Of a stretch of DNA of 64,000 nucleotides, positions 30,042-38,724 are shown piece after piece. Positions within the stretch are counted from its first letter, which is position 1; the number at the start of each line of letters is the position of its first letter. The notes beneath the pieces were generated by a model. It did no database searches. It worked only from the letters and a program-made list of their open reading frames with translations, and was not told the DNA's origin. The stretch spans positions 1-64,000 of the forward strand of contig NZ_KB905162.1 in assembly GCF_000378625.1 (NCBI RefSeq), read 5' to 3'. Origin of the DNA: Colwellia piezophila ATCC BAA-637 (lineage in GTDB: Bacteria; Pseudomonadota; Gammaproteobacteria; Enterobacterales; Alteromonadaceae). Made by a program: the position numbers and the translations under genes.

Positions 30042-31445
30042 GTGACTGCGGCACAAACAGAAATAAGCTTATACCCAGAGCATCATGCACCTGCAAACAT
30101 GAATATGTATGATGAAGCACTGCATCGCAGAGCAACTGAAGTTGCTATTTGGGCAACACCACTAATGAACTATAAAGCAATGTATGATTCATTACATGAT
30201 GTGGTGGGTATGCAGATGAATGACATTGTTTATCACTCTAAAATTCAAGACTGGAAACGAGCATTACCAACACCAAGTTCAGTAACCCCTTATGGTAACT
30301 TATATTGGGATTTAACTGATGGCCCTATTGTTGTTGAAATCCCCCCCACTTCAGCGCAAGGTGTCGGTTTATTTGGTACCTTATTGGACTCTTGGCATAG
30401 ACCGCTTACTGACTATGGTGTAAATACCGGTGAAGACGGTGGCAGAGGTGCTAAATACTTAATCGTACCAGAGCATTATCAAGGTCAGTTGCCAAATGGC
30501 GGTGGTTATCATGTTATTAAACAAAAAAACAACCTAGGTTGGACTTTAATTCGTGCAATTATCAAAGATAAGAGCGAAGCCTCTTTACAAAAAGCAGTCG
30601 CACAATTTAGAAAAATTAAAGTGTACCCTTATGCCGAGCGTAATCACCCTAAACCAAATAACTATATTGATTTAGTCGATAAAAAAATTGATGGGATCGT
30701 GAAATATACACCTGATTACTTTAGTAAATTACACGAAATACTTAGCCAAGATATTATTGAACAAAAAGATATGGCGATGCTGGGTATGTTACAAGCAATG
30801 GATATTAAAATTGGAGCTCCTTATACCACTAACGCCAAACGAGATGCAATTTTTGATGATGCGCTAAAAGATGCCCATGAGTATATGGTCTCTCGTTATC
30901 ATGGCCAAGAAATGATCCCTGTTTACTATAAAGATAAAAAATGGGGTCCGATAGTACCACCATCATATTATACCCATCGTTTTGATTGGGATTATGCAAG
31001 TCACTTAGATTACGATCGTCGTGGCGCATTCTCCTATGCAACTTTTTCAAGTGTGAAAAACTATGGCCCAGGTAACTTCTTTTTAGATACGTCAATGGAT
31101 AGCGATGGTCAGTGGTTAGAAGGTGAGCATAATTACAAACTAACCGTACCGGCAAATGTACCTGTTAAACAGTTTTGGGCAGTCACCGCTTATGATATGG
31201 AAACGGCTGCATTTATTGAAGATATGCCACGCCAGGGATTAGGGTCAACCACGACCAGTTTAGTGACAAATTCAGATGGCACCGTTGATATGTACATAGG
31301 GCCAAAAGCCCCTAAAGGAAAAGAGGCTAACTGGATCCCAACTAAGGCTGGTAGAAAATTCTTCCTGTTATTCCGTTTCTATGGCAATGAAAAAGAAGTC
31401 TTTACTAAAGAGTGGCAATTAAATGATGTTGAAAAATTAAATTAA
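30042..31445 (+). CDS. DUF1254/DUF1214 protein with frameshifted signal peptide
   Basis: A 467-residue protein with an N-terminal DUF1254 (about 30-150, RRATEVAIWATPLMNYKAMY) and C-terminal DUF1214 (about 330-460, NYKLTVPANVPVKQFWAVTAYD). The function of this family is not known; members are mostly exported. The in-frame sequence just before GTG 30042 reads LLATALVSALLSTSATVTAA, a clear signal-peptide core, but it has no start: GTG AAA TCC at 29984-29992 would supply MKS only after removal of one T at 29993-29995. So the gene has a one-base frameshift in the signal sequence, and the protein as read lacks an export signal. Its paralogue is at 36332-37735. Confidence 0.8.
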   Translation: MTAAQTEISLYPEHHAPANMNMYDEALHRRATEVAIWATPLMNYKAMYDSLHDVVGMQMNDIVYHSKIQDWKRALPTPSSVTPYGNLYWDLTDGPIVVEIPPTSAQGVGLFGTLLDSWHRPLTDYGVNTGEDGGRGAKYLIVPEHYQGQLPNGGGYHVIKQKNNLGWTLIRAIIKDKSEASLQKAVAQFRKIKVYPYAERNHPKPNNYIDLVDKKIDGIVKYTPDYFSKLHEILSQDIIEQKDMAMLGMLQAMDIKIGAPYTTNAKRDAIFDDALKDAHEYMVSRYHGQEMIPVYYKDKKWGPIVPPSYYTHRFDWDYASHLDYDRRGAFSYATFSSVKNYGPGNFFLDTSMDSDGQWLEGEHNYKLTVPANVPVKQFWAVTAYDMETAAFIEDMPRQGLGSTTTSLVTNSDGTVDMYIGPKAPKGKEANWIPTKAGRKFFLLFRFYGNEKEVFTKEWQLNDVEKLN

Positions 31446-31472
31446 ATTAAATTTTAGCTCATAAAAAAACAG

Positions 31473-31508
31473 AAAAAGGCGCCCATTGAAAATATGAACG
31501 CCTTTTTT
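31473..31508 (+). terminator. Rho-independent terminator
   Basis: AAAAAGGCG (31473-31481) pairs with CGCCTTTTT (31499-31507) and runs into T bases, 28 bases after the DUF1254 gene. Confidence 0.9.
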
Positions 31509-31611
31509 ATTAAATTTTAATTACCTAATCAAACATATTTATTTAAAAAAATTATTTAACCATAGTAGTTATATATAGGAAGATAAATCGCGATAGATGC
31601 AGCAACACAAT

Positions 31612-31638
31612 AACTTATCAGGCCACCCATATTAACTT
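31612..31638 (+). repeat. RAYT-associated motif, start of deleted element
   Basis: TATCAGGCCACCCATATTAA, fused directly to CTTTATTGTCGTGTATGGCT from the middle of the transposase gene. Confidence 0.85.
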
Positions 31639-31972
31639 CTTTATTGTCGTGTATGGCTTATGTTGATTTAAACCCAGTACGAGCCAGTATTGCCTCTACG
31701 CCAGAGCAATCTCATTTCACAAGTATTCAATTACGCATAAACGCGGCGATAAAAGGTGAACAGCCTACTGCGCTATTACCTTTTGTGGGTAATGAACATC
31801 AATAAAAACGTACAACAGGTATTGTGTTTAGCTTAAAAGATTACCTAACGCTCGTTGATGAAACAGGTCTTGTCATCCGTGATGATAAACGTGGCGCTAT
31901 CAATGGTAAAACTGTAAATATTCTAGCTCGTCATCACATCAGAATAATTATCATGGGTGGCATACTAAGTAT
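31639..31972 (+). pseudogene. RAYT remnant, C-terminal part (internally deleted element)
   Basis: Translation gives [20 protein letters not shown] and continues about 50 residues in parallel with the intact transposase, then TAA, then FSLKDYLTLVDETGLVIRDD in the same family. The whole N-terminal half with the HUH motif is missing, and a stop at 31803 interrupts the rest. The unit has the 5' motif at its left edge and ATGGGTGGCATACTAAGTAT at 31953-31972 at its right edge, so it looks like a non-autonomous deletion derivative. Confidence 0.85.
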
Positions 31973-32015
31973 GGTACTGATTCACAACAATAAAATTTAC
32001 AGATTCATTAGCTTA

Positions 32016-33170
32016 CTAACCGGTTAGCTTTGAGCATTGAGTGGCATCTATGTTATTTTTCAAAAGTTTTGCCATATCACCTCTAATTTTCCAAAATTTA
32101 GGTGGGATATAATTTGTAGTAAATGCAATAGCAGCTTTACATTCTGGAATAACCAACAAGTATGCTGTAGATGCTTTATCAGTTACTCCTCCATGATGTA
32201 ATACTATCCAAGATTGCTCATTGCTTTTAAGCTTAATACTCCCAACTCTCCAACCAAGTGAGTATTTATCAGAGTTAACTTCACCATTTCTTAGTTTTGT
32301 TGGAGTATAAAGAGCCTGTCTCGCATTAGCTGATAAATAAGTGTCACTATAAGTCGCTTCAGACATTTTTACTAAATCCGTAGGGGTTGAAATAAAGCCG
32401 CCACCACCAAACAAAAAACTCCGATCTCTCTTTTTTGTTGAAGCTACATATTTACCATCACCTTTATATTCAGCATAGTAAGTTGCTTCATATTTTTTAC
32501 CCGCAAATGAAGTATCTAGTTCAGTGCTGTCCATTTCAAACGGTGACCATAATGAAGTCTTTAGAAAGTCTACATAATTCATATTTGCCGCTTTCTCGAT
32601 AACAGCAGATAACAATATATATCCGTTAGATGAGTATTTATATTGCGTGCCTGGTTGAAATAACAAAGGTTGTGATTCAAAAACATAGAATGAATCAAAT
32701 GGACTTTTATGATCTTTAGGATGTTTAAACTCGGCAACATCACGTTCAGCCGTATCATGTGGAATTCCAGCTATATGTGCAGCTAATTCTTTAACACTGA
32801 AAAGACTAGTGTATTCGGGATGCTTCACATAAGAACTAACAGGAGACTCTAAATTGATTTTATCAGAATCAACCAGTTTAGCTAAAGCAATTCCTGTCAT
32901 AGGTTTAGCTAAACTACCAACCGAGTATTTTGTTTTATTAGTAGCTATCTGTTTTTTTTCAACATCTGAAAAACCAATTGCCTCCGAAAAAACAATATTA
33001 CCTCCGATCACAATAGCAACAGATAAAGACGGTAAATTGTATTGTTCTTTTATTTCTTTCATAACTTCTAAAGTCTCTGACTTAAGAATATCTTGCCCTA
33101 GTACAGGATTAAACGATGAAGAAATAGCTAAAGCCGCACATAAAGTGTACTTGTTAATACCTAGTTTCAT
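32016..33170 (-). CDS. Class C beta-lactamase-like serine hydrolase
   Basis: A 384-residue exported protein: signal peptide MKLGINKYTLCAALAISSSF, then cleavage near VLG-QDI. The SxxK motif is S86-L-A-K89, the YxN motif is YSSNG near 210, and HHGG near 325 is in place of the KTG box. This fits the esterase/peptidase branch of the beta-lactamase (S12) family more than a true AmpC. A ribosome site AAGGAAAG precedes the ATG. The promoter at 33297-33329 is flanked by two identical palindromes (see that entry), so it is probably repressed by a dimeric regulator not encoded nearby. Confidence 0.88.
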   Translation of the reverse strand: MKLGINKYTLCAALAISSSFNPVLGQDILKSETLEVMKEIKEQYNLPSLSVAIVIGGNIVFSEAIGFSDVEKKQIATNKTKYSVGSLAKPMTGIALAKLVDSDKINLESPVSSYVKHPEYTSLFSVKELAAHIAGIPHDTAERDVAEFKHPKDHKSPFDSFYVFESQPLLFQPGTQYKYSSNGYILLSAVIEKAANMNYVDFLKTSLWSPFEMDSTELDTSFAGKKYEATYYAEYKGDGKYVASTKKRDRSFLFGGGGFISTPTDLVKMSEATYSDTYLSANARQALYTPTKLRNGEVNSDKYSLGWRVGSIKLKSNEQSWIVLHHGGVTDKASTAYLLVIPECKAAIAFTTNYIPPKFWKIRGDMAKLLKNNIDATQCSKLTG

Positions 33171-33281
33171 TCTACTTTCCTTAAAGCTAACAGTTTATTA
33201 TGGATATGCCTCAATAATGTACGCACCATAACCTATAACTTCATATTAAATATTAGTTAACAGCGCCAATTATTATTACCT

Positions 33282-33344
33282 ACTAATTAATTAGTTTTAA
33301 GTACTATACCGAGTGCTTATTTTTTGTCAACTAATTAATTAGTT
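33282..33344 (-). promoter_or_regulatory. Promoter with two identical palindromic operators
   Basis: On the minus strand TTGACA, 16 bases, then TATAGT form a near-consensus promoter reading into the serine hydrolase gene. The palindrome ACTAATTAATTAGT occurs at 33330-33343, abutting the -35 box, and again at 33282-33295, near the transcription start. The centres are 48 bases apart. This layout suggests repression by a TetR- or MarR-type dimer; the protein is not identified. Confidence 0.75.
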
Positions 33345-33475
33345 TTTAGGTTTGTTGTTTTATCTGTTTGTTTTTATTGCTTTTTATTTCTACGTTAAGC
33401 TACATGCTCTTAATGACAAGTCGATACTTATTTTGGGACATACATCAAGTGATGAATCATTCTTAACTTATCAAG

Positions 33476-33501
33476 AACTTATCAGGCCACCCATAATAAC
33501 T
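33476..33501 (+). repeat. RAYT-associated motif
   Basis: TATCAGGCCACCCATAATA, 60 bases before the truncated transposase at 33562; the spacing matches that before the intact gene. Confidence 0.88.
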
Positions 33502-33561
33502 AGTGAATATTTTCATCAATAAACTAGGCTTGATTGACCTTTTTTAAGTTTGGTGATTGTT

Positions 33562-34011
33562 ATGCCTAAGCCTCGTTCACAACAAATTAGTTTAGTGGAT
33601 ACGCCGTATTATCATATTTGCAGCCGTACGGTACGAAAGGCTTTTTTGTGTGGGGTAGATAAGGAAGCAGGTATTAGTTTTGAACATAGGCGTACTTGGA
33701 TTGAAAAGCGTATTCTTCAATTATTTCAGGTGTTTTCTATCGACATTTGTGCACATGCAGTGATGCATAATCACTTACATCTCGTATTGCATGTTGATAG
33801 AGATAAAGTTAAAAACTGGTCAACAGGCGAGATGCTTGAGCGTTGGCATAAGCTATTCAAAGGCACTTTACTTACTCAAAAGTATGCAAAGAAGCAGCCG
33901 CTTGATAAGTTTCAAATAGCGATGGTTGAAAACACTGCTGACATTTATAAACAACGATTAATGGATATTAGCTGGTTTATACGTCCATTTTCGATACTCA
34001 AGGTTAACTAA
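33562..34011 (+). pseudogene. RAYT remnant, N-terminal part
   Basis: The first about 140 residues of the transposase are present, with the HUH motif HNHLHLVLHVD, up to ISWFIR; then the sequence diverges and stops at 34011. The C-terminal half is missing. The first 165 bases differ from the 28793 copy at many silent sites, while the following 280 bases are almost identical, so the copy is a mosaic. Confidence 0.88.
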
Positions 34012-34069
34012 GGTACTTGCGAATAAATTCTCATTTCAACTCAAAAAAACATTAGTTCATCTCAAATAT

Positions 34070-34086
34070 ATTCGTTTAAAACGAAT
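34070..34086. promoter_or_regulatory. Palindrome upstream of the PD40 gene
   Basis: ATTCGTTT-A-AAACGAAT, a perfect 8-bp inverted repeat, 110 bases before the start at 34197. It may be an operator; no regulator is known. Confidence 0.45.
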
Positions 34087-34196
34087 TCTTTGCTATAACA
34101 AATTGAAGTTCATCAATGGCTATAACTTGATGATTAAAGAATAATTCTATTAAAATCATGGGAAATAATTCGTTGATTTCAAAATAAAGGTAAATT

Positions 34197-35096
34197 ATGA
34201 AGTATATTTATATTCCAACTATTCTGCTGTTTTTTATTCTAGCTTTCAGTAGCAAAAGTTATGGTCAAAATGAATTTCCAGTCTTGGAAGGCCCCTATTT
34301 GGGACAAAATCCACCCCACTTAATTCCTTACGTTTTTGCGCCGGGTATTATTTCAATCAATGGCAGACATGAAGTCGGTATTTCGTTTTCCCCTGGTTTA
34401 GATGAAATATATTTTACAGCCAGTAGAGAAGACGAAGATCAACTTATCTATTTTTCAAAAGTCGAAGACAAAAAATGGATACCGATTCAAAGAGCAAAAT
34501 TTACCAACGAAACTCATGAAATGCACCCATTTGTGAGCCATGATGGTAAACGACTTTATTTTACAGCGGTTAACTCAGACTTTACCTCTGACAAAATTTG
34601 GTATGTAAACCGCCTAGAGAACTCATGGGGCAAGGCAATAAAACTTGATTCACCTATAAATGACGATAATGTTTTCTATCCGATCGAAGCTAAAAACGGC
34701 GATCTTTATTATTTTAGTTTATCAACATGGAAAACGTATTATGCGCCTAATGTCAATGGTAGTTTCCCCAAAGTAAAGGAAGTTGAAATTGGTAAATTTG
34801 GCATACACGCCGCTATTTCCCCATCTCAAGATTATATAGTAGTAAACGCTCGAAACAAGGAAGATGACAGTAGAAAAGACAGCGAAATTTATGTCTATTT
34901 TAAGAAGAATGATGGCACGTGGACAAAGCCAATTAACCTTGGCGATACAGTAAATTCTAACTTTCATGAAAGAGTTCCGAGCATCACCCCTGATGGCAAG
35001 TATTTATTCTTTAGCCGATATAACGAAGAAGGCGAAGTATCAAATTTGTATTGGGTGAGCACAGAAGTTATTGAGAATGTAAGACCAAAATTGTGA
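34197..35096 (+). CDS. Exported PD40 (TolB-like) beta-propeller protein
   Basis: A 299-residue protein with a signal peptide (YIYIPTILLFFILAFSSKSYG) and repeated PD40/WD40-like blades: ISFSPGLDEIYFTASRE, PFVSHDGKRLYFTAVNS, AAISPSQDYIVVNARN and PSITPDGKYLFFSRYNE. These are four of the SPDGxxLxFxS type, enough for half or more of a propeller. Such domains bind proteins or ligands in the periplasm; the function is unknown. A ribosome site AAAGG precedes the ATG. Confidence 0.85.
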   Translation: MKYIYIPTILLFFILAFSSKSYGQNEFPVLEGPYLGQNPPHLIPYVFAPGIISINGRHEVGISFSPGLDEIYFTASREDEDQLIYFSKVEDKKWIPIQRAKFTNETHEMHPFVSHDGKRLYFTAVNSDFTSDKIWYVNRLENSWGKAIKLDSPINDDNVFYPIEAKNGDLYYFSLSTWKTYYAPNVNGSFPKVKEVEIGKFGIHAAISPSQDYIVVNARNKEDDSRKDSEIYVYFKKNDGTWTKPINLGDTVNSNFHERVPSITPDGKYLFFSRYNEEGEVSNLYWVSTEVIENVRPKL

Positions 35097-35561
35097 TGCA
35101 TTAATCCTTGAATATGAGTGTATGCGTTGAAGAAGGCGCGCCAATTCAAAAAAATGAATTTATTGGGCCCCCTTAGCGAGTGAAAGGTTTCAGTATATGG
35201 GATTATATCACGAGTGATATGGGTCAAAATATAACAAAAATATGCACTCCGATTGCTGAAGCTTTGGCTGTAAAGTGCCAAACCTTCAGCACCTGGTGAT
35301 TTAGGCGTTATTGATACAATAATCTAATCCAACCTGTCCAATTAGCAATAAAAGCTAATGTCTCCTTTGTGGCTTGAGTTCAAATGGTGAATGAGTTAGT
35401 GATATAAATTTTCGAACTGGGTATTAGCAACAATGTTTACCTTAGTTTTATTTACCAATAGCAGGTAAAATAGATATTTTTTTAGTAAACTGGCTTAGTG
35501 CATTAAGAATTCATTTTAAATACTTTTATAGCTCAATAATTACAGATAACTAGACTAAACA
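35097..35561. other. Intergenic region without recognised gene
   Basis: About 465 bases. A minus-strand open frame across 34964-35281 overlaps the PD40 gene and is not considered real. Nothing else was recognised. Confidence 0.4.
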
Positions 35562-36260
35562 ATGCAGAAACATTTACAGACACTGATTAATTTATTGACT
35601 AAAAATGACCTGAAAGCTTTGCTTCAACATTACTTAGATTCAAATGGATCTGAGAACATCGTTCAGTTAGGTTTTATGTTTCAACAAGGACAAATAAAAT
35701 CATTTGATTTTTATCAACAGCTAGCAACTAGTTTTATAGAAAATAAAGGCTTTTCCATTGGACTTATCCCAAAAATCAAAACTAACAATACCTTAAATTT
35801 TTTCACCCCCGCATTACAAATAGAAGGGAACTTCAGTAAAATAGACCACCAGAAGTGTAATGTTTTACATTATTTATTTACCAACAATCAATCAGTCAGT
35901 AGCATCCATCCGCCATTTAACTATGTACGATCTATGATGTTATTTGGAAGTAATGAAGCATTACGCGAAGGTCTATGCCAACGTAACCAACAAAATTTAA
36001 CCCCTATTGAAGCTTATTTATTTGCTAATAAAAACTTAACACCTTTAGCTAATCATGAACTTACTGCTTTTCTTGCACTAATAGAAATTGAACGTAAGCA
36101 ACAAGAAGTAGATAAGGCTAACTACTCCTTTGTCATTCAAGAAGTGAGTCAATTATGTCGAAGTCAGGCTCAATTAACTAATTACGACCTACAGCGCATT
36201 ATGCTCATCGCCACTTACTACATGATATCTATTAAACAGGTCTTCAGTGACATGCCGTAA
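35562..36260 (+). CDS. Hypothetical protein, possible ankyrin-like
   Basis: A 232-residue cytoplasmic protein that I do not recognise. The middle has CNVLHYLFTNNQSV and NLTPIEAYLFANKN, which resemble the 'hxLHhA' and 'TPLxxA' parts of ankyrin repeats, but the repeats are not regular. There is no signal peptide and no clear Shine-Dalgarno. It is a single gene between two unrelated ones. Confidence 0.65.
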   Translation: MQKHLQTLINLLTKNDLKALLQHYLDSNGSENIVQLGFMFQQGQIKSFDFYQQLATSFIENKGFSIGLIPKIKTNNTLNFFTPALQIEGNFSKIDHQKCNVLHYLFTNNQSVSSIHPPFNYVRSMMLFGSNEALREGLCQRNQQNLTPIEAYLFANKNLTPLANHELTAFLALIEIERKQQEVDKANYSFVIQEVSQLCRSQAQLTNYDLQRIMLIATYYMISIKQVFSDMP

Positions 36261-36331
36261 ATACAGAGTGTAGCAAAGTAAAACGGCGTATTTACGGTCA
36301 ATGTTAATGCGATTGTTAGCTGGTTTTCTCG

Positions 36332-37735
36332 TTATTTTACTTTCTCTATATCAGGCATCTTCCAGCTCTTGTTGAAGAGTGCTTGTTCAGGACCATAAAA
36401 TCGAAACCACGGAAACCAGCCTTTCCCTTTTGGAATTTTAATCAAGTTCGACGCCATACCGGGCGGAGCTGTTTGGCCCATGTATAAATCCACTGAACCA
36501 TCTGTATTTATTTGAAGACTCTCCGTTAATGAGTCAAGTGAAGGGCGATTCATATTAAGAAATAGTCCTGATGTTTTACTATTATATACAGTCAATGACC
36601 AAAATTGACTTACAGGTACATTTGCAGGGACATGCAAATGATAGTTATTGCTACCATCTAGAAGCTGACTATTGCCATCAAAAAACGTTCCCAAATAAAA
36701 GCTGCCCGCTCCAAGTTTTGCCGGTGGTACAAAGAAAGTAGAAAAAGCTATACCTCGTCCATCAACATCAAAATAGTTGGGGACTTCCCACTTGAATCCT
36801 GTCTCAGGAGCAATCGAATTTATGGGGATTTTCCACTGGCTGTTGGGCCACCAATCTGTGACAAAACCCGGGAGTTGAGACAGCAACCATTGCTCTGCTT
36901 CCTTTGCCGCCAACCTAAGTTGTTCAATAGTCGCTTCATCTGGATCAAATTTTTCACCCTTTTTTATACCAAGTTGAAGTAGCATTCCCATCATTTGGCG
37001 ATCTTTTGGTTGAACCGGTTCTTCATTCAATAGGCGTGCGAGATTAATGTAAAGGCTCTCATCGTATTTCACTAAACCACTATATAAAGTGCCCGTCATA
37101 TCTATGAAGCGCTGTATTGGAGGATTGTTTGCTTTTGATAAAGGATAAATTTTAATCTTCTTCACCAGCTCATTACCGATATTCACATTCTTATCTGAGT
37201 TGCTTGCCAAGATAGAGCGAGCAGCAATAAAACTGTTATAAGTCTTGGGACGAACAGGTATATAGCCCGATGGTATTTCTTCCGTGTAACCAGGTGGTAA
37301 CACTAAGTACTTTTCCGATTTACCTTCTACGCCAATGTCAGTAAGTGGTACTTGCCATGCATCCGATATGGTGCCTAAGAATCGGCTGCCATTCGCCGCA
37401 GCTGGAAGATTTAACACAATCGGCCCCGACTCCTTTGTATTAATAAAAGAGTAGAGGTAACGCACACTAGTGTTGGGGGTGAGTGATTGGTTCATCCAGT
37501 CATTGTTTTTAGGCCACCAGATAATGTCCCCATAATTTGCCTTACCGTCACGGAAATAAGCTTGTCGTAAAGCATCTTCGCTTATGATAGGTAAGCCCCA
37601 AATAGCGGCATCTACAGCGCGGCGCTCTACCATTCGACGTTGAAGCTCCTCAGAAGAAAAGGATTGTGCGAATGCATTTGTTAACAATACCGCACTCGCT
37701 ATTAATGTGAGTATGAGAGTGGTTGCCTTTTTCAT
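36332..37735 (-). CDS. DUF1254/DUF1214 exported protein
   Basis: A 467-residue protein with a cleavable signal peptide (KATTLILTLIASAVLLTNAF, then AQS). DUF1254 covers about residues 30-160 (RRAVDAAIWGLPIISEDALR) and DUF1214 about 330-455 (NNYHLHVPANVPVSQFWSLT). It has the same domain layout and, by chance or descent, the same residue count as the frameshifted paralogue at 30042; here the signal peptide is intact. The function of the family is unknown. Confidence 0.9.
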   Translation of the reverse strand: MKKATTLILTLIASAVLLTNAFAQSFSSEELQRRMVERRAVDAAIWGLPIISEDALRQAYFRDGKANYGDIIWWPKNNDWMNQSLTPNTSVRYLYSFINTKESGPIVLNLPAAANGSRFLGTISDAWQVPLTDIGVEGKSEKYLVLPPGYTEEIPSGYIPVRPKTYNSFIAARSILASNSDKNVNIGNELVKKIKIYPLSKANNPPIQRFIDMTGTLYSGLVKYDESLYINLARLLNEEPVQPKDRQMMGMLLQLGIKKGEKFDPDEATIEQLRLAAKEAEQWLLSQLPGFVTDWWPNSQWKIPINSIAPETGFKWEVPNYFDVDGRGIAFSTFFVPPAKLGAGSFYLGTFFDGNSQLLDGSNNYHLHVPANVPVSQFWSLTVYNSKTSGLFLNMNRPSLDSLTESLQINTDGSVDLYMGQTAPPGMASNLIKIPKGKGWFPWFRFYGPEQALFNKSWKMPDIEKVK

Positions 37736-37781
37736 ATTTTATATCTCGTTTATTTTGATAAATTGAGAACTTGGGTGTTTA

Positions 37782-37817
37782 GCTAACGCCTGCTTCACTA
37801 ATAAAGCAGACGTTAGC
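37782..37817. repeat. Palindromic hairpin, copy 1
   Basis: GCTAACG-c-CTGCTT, an 8-base loop, then AAGCAG-a-CGTTAGC. It is the inverted counterpart of the hairpin at 39746-39783; the two differ by paired changes in the stem, so structure is kept. Confidence 0.8.
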
Positions 37818-38239
37818 ATCGAGAGTTTTCGCTAAAAATCTGATATTGGTGGGAGAATTTCAACTACTATCTTTTGTTGTAATAGTGGTTCTAACTACCC
37901 ATCACTATTTCAAGGATAGCTGACCATTACATTTAGCATTACTACTAAATATCAGAGTATTTAATTGACTCTGTACTATTTGATTTTTTGTTACAGTGAT
38001 TGATATCAATAAAATTGGCGTTAACAGGGAAGTTTTCTAGGCATTTTAAGTTAGCTTTGATACATGTAAATGTTGGTACTTAAAATTAAACACTTACGAA
38101 ATGGATAGTATGAGAGATCATTATTTTCAATTGGTGGTTAGTAGAATGACTAATAAAGATCAGTAGTCAATTTTGATTAACTTTTCGTAACTGTTACACT
38201 AATAAAACTAAATAAACTAGGTGATCAGATATTTATACT

Positions 38240-38644
38240 TTGTTAAAAAACACACTTTATTTTGTGACTACATTAGTCTTTATTATATTGCTAGCATTAG
38301 CTATATCTCCAATTAAAGTGAACATGTCGACTTTATCTCAAGCGGTGAACTCTGTTCAATCAACAACAACAGCAGAAGTTAGTGAGCTTTCTGATAGTCA
38401 TGGCGTGATAGTTAACGTTAATCAAGCCGTGAATTTTAATCATTTGAACCAATTGTTAGTTGATTATACGTTTGTTTCTTTACTCGTTATATTCTTCATT
38501 TTCAAGGTGAATTATCGATACTTTAAATCAAAGATACTACTTCCTCCCTGGTACATTATTTTAAAAAAGACTTCACGCATATCCCTCTCTGGCTGGAAAG
38601 TCAGTAACGTTCTGTATAAATCTAAAGGGCTCTATAAATTTTAA
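38240..38644 (+). CDS. Small two-segment membrane protein, hypothetical
   Basis: A 134-codon frame with two hydrophobic segments (YFVTTLVFIILLALAIS near 7-23 and FVSLLVIFFIFKV near 78-90) and a basic tail. The start would be TTG; AGGTGA is about 15 bases upstream, which is far. No family is recognised. It precedes the S41-like gene by 80 bases and both lie between two inverted hairpins. Confidence 0.45.
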   Translation: MLKNTLYFVTTLVFIILLALAISPIKVNMSTLSQAVNSVQSTTTAEVSELSDSHGVIVNVNQAVNFNHLNQLLVDYTFVSLLVIFFIFKVNYRYFKSKILLPPWYIILKKTSRISLSGWKVSNVLYKSKGLYKF

Positions 38645-38724
38645 ACTTATTTTGTATCTTATGTATACCTGTTGATTTTTGTTTGACAGGTTAATTTATT
38701 GTATTTGCAAATAAAGGTAATAAA

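Noticed and set aside
30829-31155. 108-codon minus-strand frame
   Set aside because: It is a shadow inside the DUF1254 gene.
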